The notes: generated by a model from the letters alone, not told the origin. A stretch of 64,000 nucleotides of DNA from Tachypleus tridentatus (GCF_004210375.1 NC_134834.1:140401009-140465008); one strand, 5' to 3'; counted from the stretch's first letter, positions 12,039 through 24,440 are shown. A program made the numbers and translations.

Positions 12039-12048
12039 ATTTTAGCAT

Positions 12049-12330
12049 GGACATGGCCAAGTGATTAAGGCGCTCAACTCGTAATCTAAAAGTCCCGGGT
12101 TCGAATCTCTCTCACACCAAACATGCTCGCCCTTTCAGCCGTGGGGGCGTTAAAATGTGACGATCAACGCCAGTATTCGTTGGTAAAAGAGTAGCTCCAA
12201 AGTTGGCGGTGGGTGGTGGGTGGTGATGACTAGCTGCCTTCCCTCTAGTCATACACTGATAAATTAGGGACGGCTAACGCAGATAGCCCTCATGTAGCTT
12301 TGCGCGAAATTCAGAAATAAACAAACAAAC
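12049..12330 (+). mobile_element. Type-1 SINE
   Basis: It has the tRNA-like head (GGCCAAGTGATTAAGGCGC, GGGTTCGAATC), the conserved body GGTGATGACTAGCTGCCTTC and a CAAACAAAC tail. Flanks 12039-12048 and 12331-12340 are a 10-bp duplication with one mismatch. A GGTGGGTGGTGGGTGG expansion is present in the body. Confidence 0.93.
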
Positions 12331-12340
12331 ATTTTAACAT

Positions 12341-13884
12341 ACAAAGTTGTTAATCAGTCACGAGTAACATTTCAGACACTAATACTAAAACAATAAGCGA
12401 ATGAAGCTCAGAATAGTTCTACCAACAAAACTATAGTGTGAGATGAAATAAGTCGTCTAAAACTATTTATATGTATATATCTATACAAATAATACACTTA
12501 CTGTTTTCCTGTCCGGAACTTTTCTCGATCAAACGCTATATATCTCATATGGTTAGGAAGCCTTTTTTCGACGAGTCCAGACTGTATACTTGATTTTCAA
12601 TTCAAAATTACCTTATCTGTGATTTTGTGTGGTCAAACTTTTCAATGTAACAAGTACGCTACACCATGACACAATGTCGTTGTCATCACGTGACGAATCT
12701 TGTCTATCTTAGCTTTTTGTTTTTATTTAATTTTTTTCACACTAACAATATTTAACCTGAGTGAAATTTGAAACAAAAACGAACATTTGACTAAAAACAA
12801 TTTCTATTGGTTTCCTCGACTTATTTAGATCTGAAATACTCATACGCACATTTTCTTTACATTGCAATAATTTTGTTTCGGTTCGTTTCATAAACTGCTA
12901 TAAAGATCTTTTATCTAATTTTTTCTTTAATATAGGTAACATTTTTGTTGTTTTCTTTCTTTCAATTCGTAAAACTGTGTCACGTACTGAATGTTCATAA
13001 TTTATTCATACTATGCACACTATCATAAACATAATTACTTTACTTTATTGTTCACTTTACGTGTAATTTCATCCTAGTAGACTATAAATGTAAGGATGAC
13101 CAAGGTACTTAACTGGCATAATACAAAAATGCATGCTATAAAATCTACAACGTTAGAGAATTTTACTTTGAAAGACGATTGTAACTACATTTCATTTGTT
13201 TCTCTACCCCAGAATCCCCGAAACACTTAATTTTAAACATAAATCACTATATATTTTTCTGTGTATTGCACAATATCATTGCATAGTTGTAATAACTCGT
13301 AATAATTTGACAAAAGTAGTCATAATGTTAGTGTAAACAATTTGGTGTCTCTTTAAGAAAGCTTATGTACAAGGTGAAACAGGAATTACCATCCAATAAT
13401 AAATGAGCATTTGAATACTGTAACATGTAGAATACTCAATGCTATGTACTCTACACAGTCAGTGTCTTTAAGAAGTCAACACCTGTATTATTTATAAAGT
13501 AAAAACGTAAAAAAATACACATAATATTCGGCTTTATTACATACATTAAAAATACGGCAACTTCAATCAGAGAAAAAAAAAAGTCGTAAAACAAGTAATA
13601 AAATATACTTTGTGCATGTAGAATCATGTAGGGATATAGGTGTCAAAACAGAATGCAAATAAAAATATAGGGATGATACAGCTATACATGACTTTCAATG
13701 TTAAAAGTTAGCGTTGCACTGTAAAATGCGTAACTGACTTTGATATTACTGCATTTGGAAGTTATATATTCCCGACTTTTTGTGTCCACTTCATTTATCA
13801 TAATATCATGGTCATGTCAGGGTAGGATTCAATATAGCCTAGAACTTATGTAGAAGAAAACTAAGTTGAGTCATAACGTGTATT
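12341..13884. other. Intergenic, nothing recognised
   Basis: AT-rich sequence with no supported gene, repeat or RNA. Confidence 0.5.
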
Positions 13885-14033
13885 TGATATATTTCAGGAC
13901 GACTGGTATATGTATTAACACTTTTACAAAGAAGGTCGAAACGTTGTTCTCTGCTTTATTAGTAATAGTGACAATACCAGCCGTCCTGAGATATATTTTT
14001 TACTTCAAGAGGGTTTCTCGTCATCATGGAAAA
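13885..14033 (-). mobile_element. Penelope-derived foldback element, copy C
   Basis: This copy is in reverse orientation. Inverted tips GGACGACTGGTAT (left) and ATACCAGCCGTCC (right) flank the GAAGGTCGAAACGTTG segment. On the right the sequence ends in the reverse complement of TGATGACGAGAAACCC. No clear target duplication was found. It is more diverged than copies A and B. Confidence 0.7.
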
Positions 14034-15211
14034 TATGTCTTGGTTATTATAAACTCTCGCTACAACGTCAGTCGAATTGATCGACCTCGTAATCATTTTG
14101 TACTTGTGTATTTTACAGTATAATACTCAATTTTAATGTTCAAAGTCACGTATCAACCTTATATTCTTGTTTGCATTATTTTTGGCACTACCATCTCTAT
14201 ATTGTTCCACATTTACAAAATGTTTGTAACACTTGTTAAATAAAGTTACGTCTACGTGAATGTGTTTGTTTTACCATGCACAGTTCTTTCAAATAGATTA
14301 GAATTTATCTATCTAACACATAACAACTGCAAGAAAGTGTATCTTAAATAGCATGAGTAGAAATGATTTGTGTCTGAGAGGAGAAGTTGATCCTGCGTAG
14401 AAAGGAGTGGAATGCAGCAAGACTGTTTATTTAGAAATAGGTTGTGACTTGTACGAAATCGATGTAGATACCTTAACAGGTGTGCGCTTAATTAATAAGT
14501 ACGCATCATCTCTGACCTGTGGCTAAAGCCTGTTCTCCATTAGAGAGCTTTTTTTTTATGTTTCACGGCGATGATTTCCAATCTACTACACACAAAAATC
14601 CATAGGTATAATTTAATTCTATTTTTAAAACACAAAATAAACTAAGAACTATATTTTACTTAAAGATAACCATGACTTTATGTGATTGTTCTATGTTACA
14701 CACTACTAGATATGTCCAACTTGTAAACTTCAGTACCATCAGCTAGCTTCAGCAGAATTATAAAGAATATCAGAGGTTAAGACCTCTGTATTCCACTAGT
14801 AACAGGAAACACGAAGTAATGCAGTGATATTCAACTATCTAAACAACAGCTCAAATTTGTTTTACAAAACAGAAATAATAATGATCTACAAAATTTGGAA
14901 ATCATTGCCGCTCGACTTAGAAAATCAGCGTTCAACAACATAGAACACTACTTCTGTAACAAGTACCCATCAAACAATAGATCAATAACGTCTTTTCTAA
15001 GATTATAAACATAACTTACCGTAGTACAGCTGCGTGGGAGATTAGTTGAAGAGATTCTTATATCTGGTTGTCCGTGGCTCGCACCCAAGATTACATCGTA
15101 TTAGAGTGGATAGCGGGTGATTGGGTTCTTGTGACTGGTTCCCTACTGTTTGATCAGTAACATTGACATAAGTACAAAATATAAATTATATCAGTTCAAA
15201 ATAAAATACAC
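14034..15211. other. Intergenic, nothing recognised
   Basis: No gene or repeat is supported here. Confidence 0.5.
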
Positions 15212-15255
15212 CTATCGCAGATAGCCATTTTGTAGCTTTTCGCAAATATTCAAAG
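15212..15255 (+). mobile_element. Type-1 SINE 3' fragment
   Basis: The bases CGCAGATAGCC and GTAGCTTTTCGC match only the last part of the SINE body. The head is missing. Confidence 0.55.
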
Positions 15256-16021
15256 GACCTATTTAGTTCATACGTTATTTTTAGTTGCTTAATATAGTAC
15301 CTCTCTTACTACCACGAAGTGATGCTATATTTGTATCACTAAACTATTTTCAGAAGAATTGAAAAATTTAATATTAATTTTATTTTACCAATTAAAATCA
15401 TTGATAGTTTCCATGTTTTTCTATATTTTAAATATCAAGTATGTAACTAGTGCTTCAGACATCGCATTGGAATCTAATGACATAGAAGTCTTACATAGAA
15501 CAGCTAAACAAGAGGACACAAAAGTGAAGACAATAAAGCATATATTAATGAAAAAAATACCATATTAATGTATAACATTAAGAATTAAGAATTTTAAATG
15601 AAGCTATCTCTAAAGGTCACAAAGGATGGTTTAAGAAAACTTAGAAGATATATTAGATATGCTAAATGAGGAGCCGTTAACATTTATTTTACTTCATAAT
15701 TCTACTATTAATCTTTTAAAAGAGCAGGAAGCTAATTTCAGTAACGTGTACGATTTAATTTATAGCAGTTTTATAAAGTTATAAGGAATTTTTACTTATC
15801 AACAAGAGTGACAGAAAAACCTATACCTTAGAATTAGTAAATGCAAACATTGTATAAATAATTAAATAGAAATTAGAATAGGAATACAAAATAAATTATC
15901 TTATACCTAAACTACTTGTTAGCAGTATGATGAAATAAAATATACTGCGTTTACAAATAAATTATTAATGTATATTTAGAAGTATCAAAAAAGGCTTATT
16001 ATAGTAGTTTCTCTCTTTCTT
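15256..16021. other. No supported gene
   Basis: A 69-codon frame at 15359-15568 has a hydrophobic start but no support beyond being open. The rest is AT-rich anonymous sequence. Confidence 0.4.
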
Positions 16022-16303
16022 GGGAACGGCTCGGTATTGCCAAGCGTGTTAAGGCATGTGACTCCTAATCTGAGGGTCACGAGTTCGCATCCCCGTGGCG
16101 CCAAACATGCTCGCCCTTTCAGCCATGGACGCGTTATAATATGACGGTCAATCCCACTATTCGTTGGTAAAAGAGTAGCCCAAGAGTTGGCGGTGGGTGG
16201 TGATGAGTAGCTGCCTTCCCTCTAGTCTTACACTGCTAAATTAGAGACGGCTAGCGCAGATAGCTCTCGAATAGCTTTGTGCGAAATTCAAAAAACAAAC
16301 AAA
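16022..16303 (+). mobile_element. Type-1 SINE
   Basis: The head is diverged (GGCTCGGTATTGCCAAGCG), while the body CAATCCCACTATTCGTTGG and tail CAAACAAAC are well kept. A 7-bp duplication, CTTTCTT, flanks it at 16015-16021 and 16304-16310. Confidence 0.92.
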
Positions 16304-16602
16304 CTTTCTTAAGAAAACAAAATAATTTATTACTCAATAAAACACACAGTCTGTAGGTGATATAATTATTTTTAATGTAATAATGACAGATTCGCCAAGC
16401 AAATGCCTTTAAAAATTATACTTGAAATCTTCGGTACTTGGCGAAACTCCATAATTGCAAAATTGCGAAAAAAAATAAAGTTATACGTTTTACAAATACA
16501 TCATTTATTGACGACCATGATTACTGTATGGTGAAGTAAAATGGACTTAAAACCCCATATAAGTTTAGTTATGGAAAAGTAGCCATAAATGAAATAAATG
16601 TT

Positions 16603-17075
16603 GTGTTTTATAATGTTTTGCTAGTGAAAAAATCGCAGAACGTATGATTACATAATTTTTTTATCTAAACCTCATAAAACACGTAACAAACAATTATTTC
16701 TATCTCTAATTTCCTTAGACCTTTTGCCCGAACAAGACTATCACCTCTCTGTCCTTCTCCTTTCTATTCTGTCTTCTTCTACCATTTTTTTCATTCCTCA
16801 CTAGACCACCCCAAATTCCATTCATTGTCAACCATCCATTCACTGCAATCTCTCCTGATTCCGTAAATGTTGTTGATTTGTTATACCACACCTTATTTTG
16901 GGGCATCTGAAAGCTCACTGACTGGTCATTCAATAGGGTACTTACTTTACCTGTTACAAAACTCTCATACAATAAATGTTTAAACTTTGCAAGGTAACAA
17001 CTCCATATTCTTACAGTTTTCACAAGCTATCGAATGTCATAAATATATGTTAAACATATTTTTACTATGCTAATA
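16603..17075 (-). repeat. LTR-like repeat, left copy
   Basis: It aligns end to end with 19367-19845 in the same orientation at moderate identity. Two anchors, TCGCAGAAC (16633 and 19400) and CTATCGA (17027 and 19794), lie exactly 394 bases apart in both copies. With gypsy-like pol in between on the - strand, this is read as the 3' LTR. The boundaries are approximate. Confidence 0.65.
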
Positions 17076-17319
17076 TGATACCTTAATCACTCGTGAGTGA
17101 ATTTTATACATGTCCTACCCAGGGTTCTGAGGGAGGAACACATGAAGGAATATAAAAATAACAAATAATTTATAGAAAATAATCAGTGCTAAACCTGATT
17201 CAAACCATCCTTTCACTCTCTCCAGTCTCAGTCTATCGAACGAGCCAGGCTATATCTTTTCTTCACCTTGGGTTACACTGTAAATCACTACAAATACACC
17301 TATAATCAATGGATGTGTT

Positions 17320-18600
17320 TCATATCTAGAAACGACAGAGCATCTGCATTAATATTTTTATATCATTTTTACTACAAAGCCTTTAGATCATAATACTGCT
17401 TTACTAATGCTCAACGATATAAGTGGTCATTTCTCGGTTTAGAAAGACTTATCCACTGAAAAGGATTATGATCAGACTGTGTAGAGATACGTTGTCTATA
17501 CACATACGGATGAAAGTATCGAATATCTCACATTAAAATTAATCGTTCATTTTTCTAATGAAGTGCTTTGTCTCCCACAACAGTAACTTTCTGTTGGCAT
17601 AAGCTACATGATTTCTATTTCATACGGGGCTTAAACGGCCTCGAGCACTTGCATTAACTTGAAGGATATATAGGTTAGTAGGATCTGAGGTTCGCAAAAT
17701 TATTTCTGAACACATTGTACTTTTAAGTATTTCAAAAACATCTGATATTCATTTATCCACCTAACCACCTCTGGTTGATTTGTTCTTGTTACGTCTGTCA
17801 GTATGACTGCTACTTTTGAAAGATTGCTGTGAAACTGAAACAATACCCTAACAAGCTCACGAAATACATTACATTACTTTTAGTAACTGTACAGCTAACT
17901 TCGCAGACGGCAGTGACTCTTGTTGCATCTCGCTCTTCTAGGCCACTCTCACAATATATCTTATGTAGTTTTGTTTGTTTGGGAATTTCGCACAAAGCTA
18001 CTCGAGGGCTATCTGTGCTAGCCGCCCTTAATTAAGCAGTGTAAAATTAGAGGGAAAGCAGCTAGTCATCACCACCCACCGCCAACTCTTGGGCTACTCT
18101 TTTACCAACGAATAGTGGGATTGACCGTCACATTATACACCCCCACGGCTGGGAGGGCGAGCATGTTTAGCGCGACTCGGGCGCGAACCCGCGACCCTCG
18201 GATTACGAGTCGCACGCCTTACGCGCTAGGCCATGCCGGGCCGTCTTAGGTAGAATACTTTGGATCTACCAAACTGACACTTTTCTAGCTTAACCTTAAA
18301 ATTTTTCTGTCTACATATTTTTATAGCATTAACTTGATGTTCGAAATGCTTCTTCAAAGTCTCAGAAAAACAACTACATCATATATATATAAGCTCCTGC
18401 ATATGTTTTTATTTGATTTATGATGCTTATGTCAAACATTGTTGAACAGGTCCTACAATACTCATTAAAATTTCCTCAAATAGTGTAGCACTGTTTTATT
18501 TATGTTCTGTTTTGAGTTTTGTCATTGGCAAGTTGGACATGATTTAACACACTGAATTACATCAGTTGCAACATCTGACCAGGTAAAATACTGCTCAATT
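17320..18600 (-). pseudogene. Ty3/gypsy-like pol remnants
   Basis: On the - strand, fragments of an LTR-retrotransposon pol are readable across many stops and shifts. They are an integrase-like zinc finger end (VKSCPTCQ, 18524-18547), a Y-x-x-D-type RT box followed by LKKHFEHQ and KLEKCQFG (about 18390 to 18265), and after a SINE an RNase H region with VAYANRKLL, TDHNPFQW-like and NADAL-like segments (17970 down to 17330). Such proteins copy the element RNA and insert the DNA. The integrase-like piece lies upstream of RT, although Ty3/gypsy order is RT, RNase H, integrase, so the copy may be rearranged or chimeric. Confidence 0.65.
17969..18243 (-). mobile_element. Type-1 SINE inside gypsy relic
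   Basis: It reads from TTTGTTTGTTTGGGAATTTC to GGCCATGCCGGGCC. Flanks TCTTATGTAG (17959-17968) and TCTTAGGTAG (18244-18253) are a duplication with one mismatch. Its A and B box region uses the GCGCGAACCCGCGACC variant also seen in the copy at 39726. Confidence 0.94.
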
Positions 18601-19249
18601 CAATCCCTTGTGTTTTTTTAATCCCTATACGACCCGACACTGAGTTGTCATGTATCAAATACATTGCTTACTATGTGTTGGACTCTGGCACAACCAAATA
18701 TTCAATTACATAGTCTTCCTAAGTATCCTTTTTAATAATTATCATCCGTCTGTGTAATAATCGTTCTTAAAAATTTCTTGAGTCTTGCCAGCACCTTATC
18801 TAACCGTTCACTAGCTTGTTTGTTTTCATTTGTAAGTTCCTTATATCTCGGTTTTGGTCATCATCCTTATAAACTGATTTGAGGAATTTGTTCTCATTAA
18901 CCTCTTTCTTCAGTTCTTTCTCTTGATATGCTTTTCTAATCCCAACTACGTGCTAGCCAATAATCTCTTCCCCTATACTGTAATTACCAACTTTCACGTA
19001 ACTAGCAATAATTTAAATTATCTTTCCACATTATTCAATAGTCACCTTTCGGGAACAAGATGGAGTGCCTCCTACTTCACCGTCTTCCTCACCATCTTTC
19101 TTAGGATCCAAAACGACTTTCTTGATTCAAGTAAACCATATTGGTATTTTCTCGATACTTGGTGTTGATGATTTCGAAACGCATCCGGCCCCAGCCATCA
19201 TTTGATGAACTGTATCTCGACATTTCTGTCTGCTCATCACTTGATAAGA

Positions 19250-19350
19250 TTGATTGGTATTAACCACAAAGTTACACAATCTGTACTCTGCGGTATCGAA
19301 ACCCGGTTTCTAGCGGTCTGAATCCTGAGATTTTGCCACTGGTGGAGGGG
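19250..19350 (-). mobile_element. Type-2 short SINE, partial
   Basis: It contains ACAAAGTTACACAAT, GGTATCGAAACCCGGTTTCTAG and CCACTGG, which match the tRNA-like part of the short SINE at 38357-38485 in reverse. The 5' tip is eroded. Confidence 0.7.
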
Positions 19351-19366
19351 CAGCTGATAAGAAGTA

Positions 19367-19845
19367 CTTGTGTTATACAGCGGTTCATTATTCAAAGTAT
19401 CGCAGAACATGAGGTTGTATAAACCTTTATACATGTACCATAACAAAATACATAACAAGCAAATATTTCTTACTCCAATTTTTTTAAATCTCTGGCCTGA
19501 GTGAGACTACCCCACCGTCACCTGTCTCGCTCTCCGCCCACTCATTCCTCTTTTCTTTTCCTCATTTTTCCTTTTATTATTTCTTCATTCATTCACTTCC
19601 AAATTTCATTCAATGCCAACAGACCAATCACAGTTTTCTTTTTTTCTTGCATGAGGGTAGTTTATTTCGTTTTACCTTCTGTTGGTATCACTCTTAATGT
19701 TATATGCTTACCTTTGCCCTTCACAAAATTCATACAATGAATTAGTTATAGCTTCGCCAGGTTACCAATTCACATTATTAATTTTTTTACAAACTATCGA
19801 GTGTCACATATATGAAGAAAATGCTAAAACGTAAGCAGATAATGT
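19367..19845 (-). repeat. LTR-like repeat, right copy
   Basis: This is the partner of 16603-17075 and is read as the 5' LTR of the same - strand gypsy-like element. The divergence between copies means an old insertion. No primer binding site was identified with confidence. Confidence 0.65.
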
Positions 19846-20630
19846 TAATATGGCACCTCAATATATATCATTCATACATAAAAACTGTCACGCGATACAA
19901 GTGATTGAATGCGGTGTACGTCTAGTTCCCAATTAAATATGTATAGAGGTCTTCCATTAGCATTCTTGTATAATAAACCTTTGCAACCTCTCTGATTAAA
20001 CGTGAACAAACAGAAGCCTTTGGTTTACCTCCAAACTGAGAAGACGTAGTAAAGGTAACAAAAGACCACTAAAAATATTGTAGTTAGCGTACCAAACAAC
20101 GTCTCTAAATTTCGAATTCCAAGCTTAAACAATTTTTACTAATTTTTGTCGAACGTAAATAATCAAAATGTACTTGCTTTCTAGTTGAATTAAGTTTAGA
20201 ATAGAATATCAGCTATTTTCTAAACTGAACAACTACATTGGCAAACTATTGTCCCTATTTTGAAATCTCGATACCAGTAGATGTTTGTTGGTGGATTCAT
20301 GACCTCAACTGAGCCAAGGAGCCGTGAGTAAGCAATAACAAAGAATAATTTTGACGTCATTTTGATATAAGAAACATTGACATATGTATACATTTAATCT
20401 AATTAAACCATATACTATAATCATGGATTTTTTTTCTAAAACATTAGTCATCTTAGAGAAGTATGGAATTAATGTGTAAATGTTAAAGAAAACTGGTTCT
20501 AAAACACTTACAGACCATAATGCCGTTGAAAATTCGTTTAGAAAAGAGTATTGACACTTGTGAGCGTAACAATAATTGTTTAAATATTATGCGGTAAAGA
20601 TAAAGAATACACAATTCGTTACCATAGTAC

Positions 20631-22290
20631 CTGAGTCTCTTTTCTTTTTTTCCGAGTAATAGTTTCTTTCTTCCCAGAAGCAGGTCTGCTAACATCATCC
20701 CTGTGATAAAAGTAATTCACTAGTTTTCACACTGCTATTGGAAGCTAGTTTAGCATTCCATCCTAATCCATTCCCAGTGTTCTGTTGATCTCATTCTGTT
20801 TATTCTTTAGTTGTCTCCTTGAGATGGCCAGGTCTGTTTCAGCTTTCTTCATCAATCTATATTTCTTTAGAAACTGTCCTTTAACTACATCTCGAAATGA
20901 CCTCTTCTTTTTTCTAGCCATTGCATTGTCCTCGAGATTTTGTTTTATTTCATCTGAGAGTGCAAAGCCAAATGTCAGTTGCTTTTAAATATCTTTCATA
21001 TTGCCAAATCTAACCATTAATCTTGCCTTTTTTCCTGGTGATGGATCTGCATCCTAAGCATTTGTACCACTGGTGTTCAGACCTGTTTTGTCCTTAGGTA
21101 TATTTGTTTGCTGTTGTAATAATTTCTTGTTTTTCTTTTCATTTTTTTCAGTTCATTCCTGAAGTTTTTAATTGTTTCCTCCTGGCTCCTGATTTTTCTG
21201 TAAGCACGCTTTGTCTCTCTCTGTAGCTTCTTTCTTCCCGCTACTTTTTGATGAAATGGAGGACGCTCAGGACTTTAAGGAGATTCAGGAGGTGTTAGGT
21301 CAGAGACTTAAAAATCTGGCTGAGGCTCTGGTTCTACTTGTACAGCTGCCCATTGTCTTTTTTCTCCTGTTTCCATATACGCCGTTGAGCCTGCTGTTCT
21401 CTTTTACTGAGATTATGTATAGTTTTTATTTTCCCTTCAGCCTTCCATTGCTGATACCTGAAATATGATGTTTGAAATGTATTTAACACTGATGACAGAA
21501 TAATAACTGTGCATGTACACTCTACCAAACTTACCAATTCAGCCCAAGTCGTATGGCTATAAAAAAAGAAAATAACACAATTACAGAGAGACCTCATTAA
21601 TTTACGCTTAAATAATTTATGGGACTTCTTCTTATGGTTTTTGCTTCTGATACCAAAACTTTACAAGTAGATTGTTCCATGAAAGCCACCATATTTGCCA
21701 GCATGCAGCAACCTGATTGTCGACTGCTTGTATGATTGAAAAATTGTAAACAATCAAATACACACAAAATGGCTAACATGGGCTTGAAATCTGTTAATTC
21801 ATTGTGTTTTATATATAAGTATTCACACATACAAGCACTCTACATATGGGCGCCAGTGTGCACATATAGATGTAAAAGTTGACATGTTTTGACTAATTTC
21901 ACTACAACTTTTCAAACAATTTCTAGGTTGTAAAACTGTAAAATATGCTTCACCTAAAATGCTGTGTTTTGGAACCCTCTTACTATGAATTAATGAGGCC
22001 CCACTGTACAATGGTTGATGGTACCAGTTTTATTGATAGGGTATTGGGCAATCTTGGCCAATAGATCTGTTTCAAAACAGTTTAAATCCAACTTACTATG
22101 TTCATCATATTGTATAATCAGCCAAAGAAACATTGCGATTTTTCAGTTTCGGCAAAACCATTCTCAGGACCAATCTACAATTTTAATTTACCTCTCTCTC
22201 TATTTTGCTAGACAAACAGCATATGCTTCACTATCTTCCTTCCTTCTAGCCCGCATAGCTCTCATCGTTTTTTGCTTTTGATTTAGGCAT
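20631..22290 (-). pseudogene. Decayed multi-exon basic coiled-coil gene
   Basis: Three exon-like blocks on the - strand keep splice signals. Exon 1 (22290 down to 22192) starts MPKSKA, continues after a shift as MRAMRARRKEDSEAYAVCLAK, has TAG where a Glu codon is expected, and ends at AG|GTAA. Exon 2 starts at 21457 after TTTCAG with RYQQWKAEGKIKTIHNLSKR and, with shifts, runs through KVAGRKKLQRETKRAYRKIR, a charged coiled coil, and GFALSDEIKQNLED to about 20750. Exon 3 (20700-20631) reads DDVSRPASGKKETITRKKRK and ends at CAG|GTAC. I recall similar basic coiled-coil proteins of unknown function, often multi-copy, in invertebrate genomes, but this is from memory. Several stops and frameshifts make this copy a pseudogene. 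Later exons were not found. Confidence 0.6.
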
Positions 22291-22785
22291 CTTGAATCAC
22301 TGGAATAGAAAACACAGCAGTATTTTCACTTTGTTCACCGTGTACACTATTTGTCGGTGAATAATGAATTAAATGCCTATTTCACCTCAGCTTATAAGTG
22401 GGTTGAAGTATTTTTCAGTAGATGGAAAGAGAGAGGCTATTTCTGAAGCTTACAAAACTTTAAATGGATTAGAAAAATGGAGCTGTTGAGATTTTTTCCA
22501 ACCAGACCCAAACATTTCTCCCACCCGACCAAAAGACATGCCAATAACTGTTGGGGAAACTGACCTTATGGGGTAACATCCAGATACCGGATTTAGAAAC
22601 CTCTATTTAGGAACAAAAAACAGGCCTGTCCACGTGATATTAACTATAATTAAGAATTAATAAGTCAAGATTACCCATTATTGAAATTGATATGATATTA
22701 ATAAGAATCATAAACATTTAAGTTTGGGAAAATTAATTCAGTATTTAACTTCAAAGTTTAAGATGTCTATACTGTTACCATCTCA

Positions 22786-23168
22786 TCTTTACCGTTAATT
22801 CACAAAAGTAACGGTAAAGACAAACCCTAGTAATGGTAAAGACACCATTAAAGATATATTTAAATGACCTTTTGCCATGAGGCATCTACATTTCTCTTGT
22901 AATTGAGGAAATAACAAATGTTCATTATATATATATGTTACAATGATTCTATATGTTTTCATACATGTTTTGGCAGTAACATTAAAGACATTGTATTTAT
23001 GAGACAACTTTACCTTAGCAACTTACCAGACAGATTCTTGTGCACTTCTAAATCCTGTTTGATTTTGGAGCCAATATGGCTGATCCTTCGCATGAGTTAA
23101 AGTGCTGCCATCTCTGTGGATGTTGGTAAACATTCCTTGGGAAACATTGCCCATGCTAACGGTAAAGA
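22786..23168. repeat. Inverted 12-bp motif cluster
   Basis: TCTTTACCGTTA (22786-22797) is the exact reverse complement of TAACGGTAAAGA at 22809-22820 and again at 23157-23168. A one-mismatch form (TAATGGTAAAGA) sits at 22831-22842. The first pair can form a 12-bp stem with an 11-bp loop. The outer pair could be ends of a 383-bp non-autonomous element, but no target duplication was confirmed. Confidence 0.45.
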
Positions 23169-24069
23169 CACATTCATTTAAGAAATATGTGCCATATATC
23201 TTTCTTGGATAAATTATCTAACAAGAGCTAAACTACAAATATGAATCCTTTTTCAGAAACCTGAAATAATTTTTCTAACAGTCACATAAAATACACTTCC
23301 ACCATTTAAGCCATTTATGAGACTGTACAACTTTTTTACTGTAGTCTCCACTTTTGCTAGGTAACGGTGGATATTTTTGTCACATTTAAATCCAGTGTTT
23401 TCTTTGATATGACCAAAGAACATTAAACAACTTTTTCCTAAAATATAAAGTTTGATGCCAGAGAAGACAGAAAAAAGCATTTAGTCTTAATTGTCACATT
23501 TTGTTCAAAATGGCCCATATCTGCTCTAAAACTGTTTAAAGAAGAAGGGTAGAAAAACCCTCAAAGTCAACGAATGACTTGTATATTAATTCCACAATTC
23601 AGGACTAATGAAAAAACTACTAATGACATTTTAAATAGTACTTTAAGTCCGGGGTCGTTAAACAAATGAAACAATTTAGTATAGAGTCTGGTTGGTGTTT
23701 AAGATTACACTTATAATCATGGATTTCACATCATTATCACTGAACACACAATACTTTAAGTTTGTAAGTGGGAATATGAAATATTGGTACATTTGAATCA
23801 CGAATCTGTATCTTTTTTTTAGCAAAGGAAAAAGTTCTGATTAATAATAAATCAAGATAAAATCCAAAATATTGGGATGTCAACATTTAATCTGTCCCAG
23901 AAATATTAAATCCTCAAATCTTTTGATGTACAATTCGATGAGGTATCAGATGGTACACATAAACAGCTAAACTTCGTGTAGCTCATACTGAAGAAGCGGA
24001 GAGTGTAAGTCTATTTATACTTAGCCATTAGTTTCTGAATGATCCAGTAAATCATTATGATAATATCTG
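23169..24069. other. Intergenic, nothing recognised
   Basis: No gene or repeat is supported in this stretch. Confidence 0.45.
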
Positions 24070-24440
24070 CTGTTACGTATTACTATTTATTTCCTACTGG
24101 TCTCCGATTTATATTACTTATATTAGCTTATTACTATTTCAAATAGCCGAAAATTTGAATCTAGAAATTCATTAACTGTTAATCTATATCAAATTTGTTA
24201 TTTGCCAACAAGATTGATACACGCGGTTTTCTGTTTTAATACAAATATATTACAATGTACAAATAAACAAAAACAATACAATTTATAATAACAGTTATTA
24301 CTAATAGTTATTATAAATGATAGTTTTTAGGGCTGAATATTGTAACGAAGATCCAGATCCATGACGTACATATTAATTCTAAATTGTTATTGTCACAAGC
24401 GTCACTCGAGCGAGCGAAATGACGAGAAACCCACTTCAGG
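24070..24440 (+). repeat. Dispersed repeat, copy 1
   Basis: It aligns in the same orientation with 33510-33830. Shared blocks include TCTCxGATTTATAT, CAAxATTGATACAC and GATCCAxxTCCA. This copy continues into TGACGAGAAACCCACTT, the motif that begins the Penelope-derived foldback elements, so it may be part of that element family. Confidence 0.55.

Noticed and set aside
12049-12120. tRNA-like sequence with A and B boxes
   Set aside because: It is the head of a SINE: body, tail and target duplication follow. The same applies to all other tRNA-like hits.
15359-15568. 69-codon frame with hydrophobic start
   Set aside because: There is no splice, promoter or family support, and it is within chance length for this composition.
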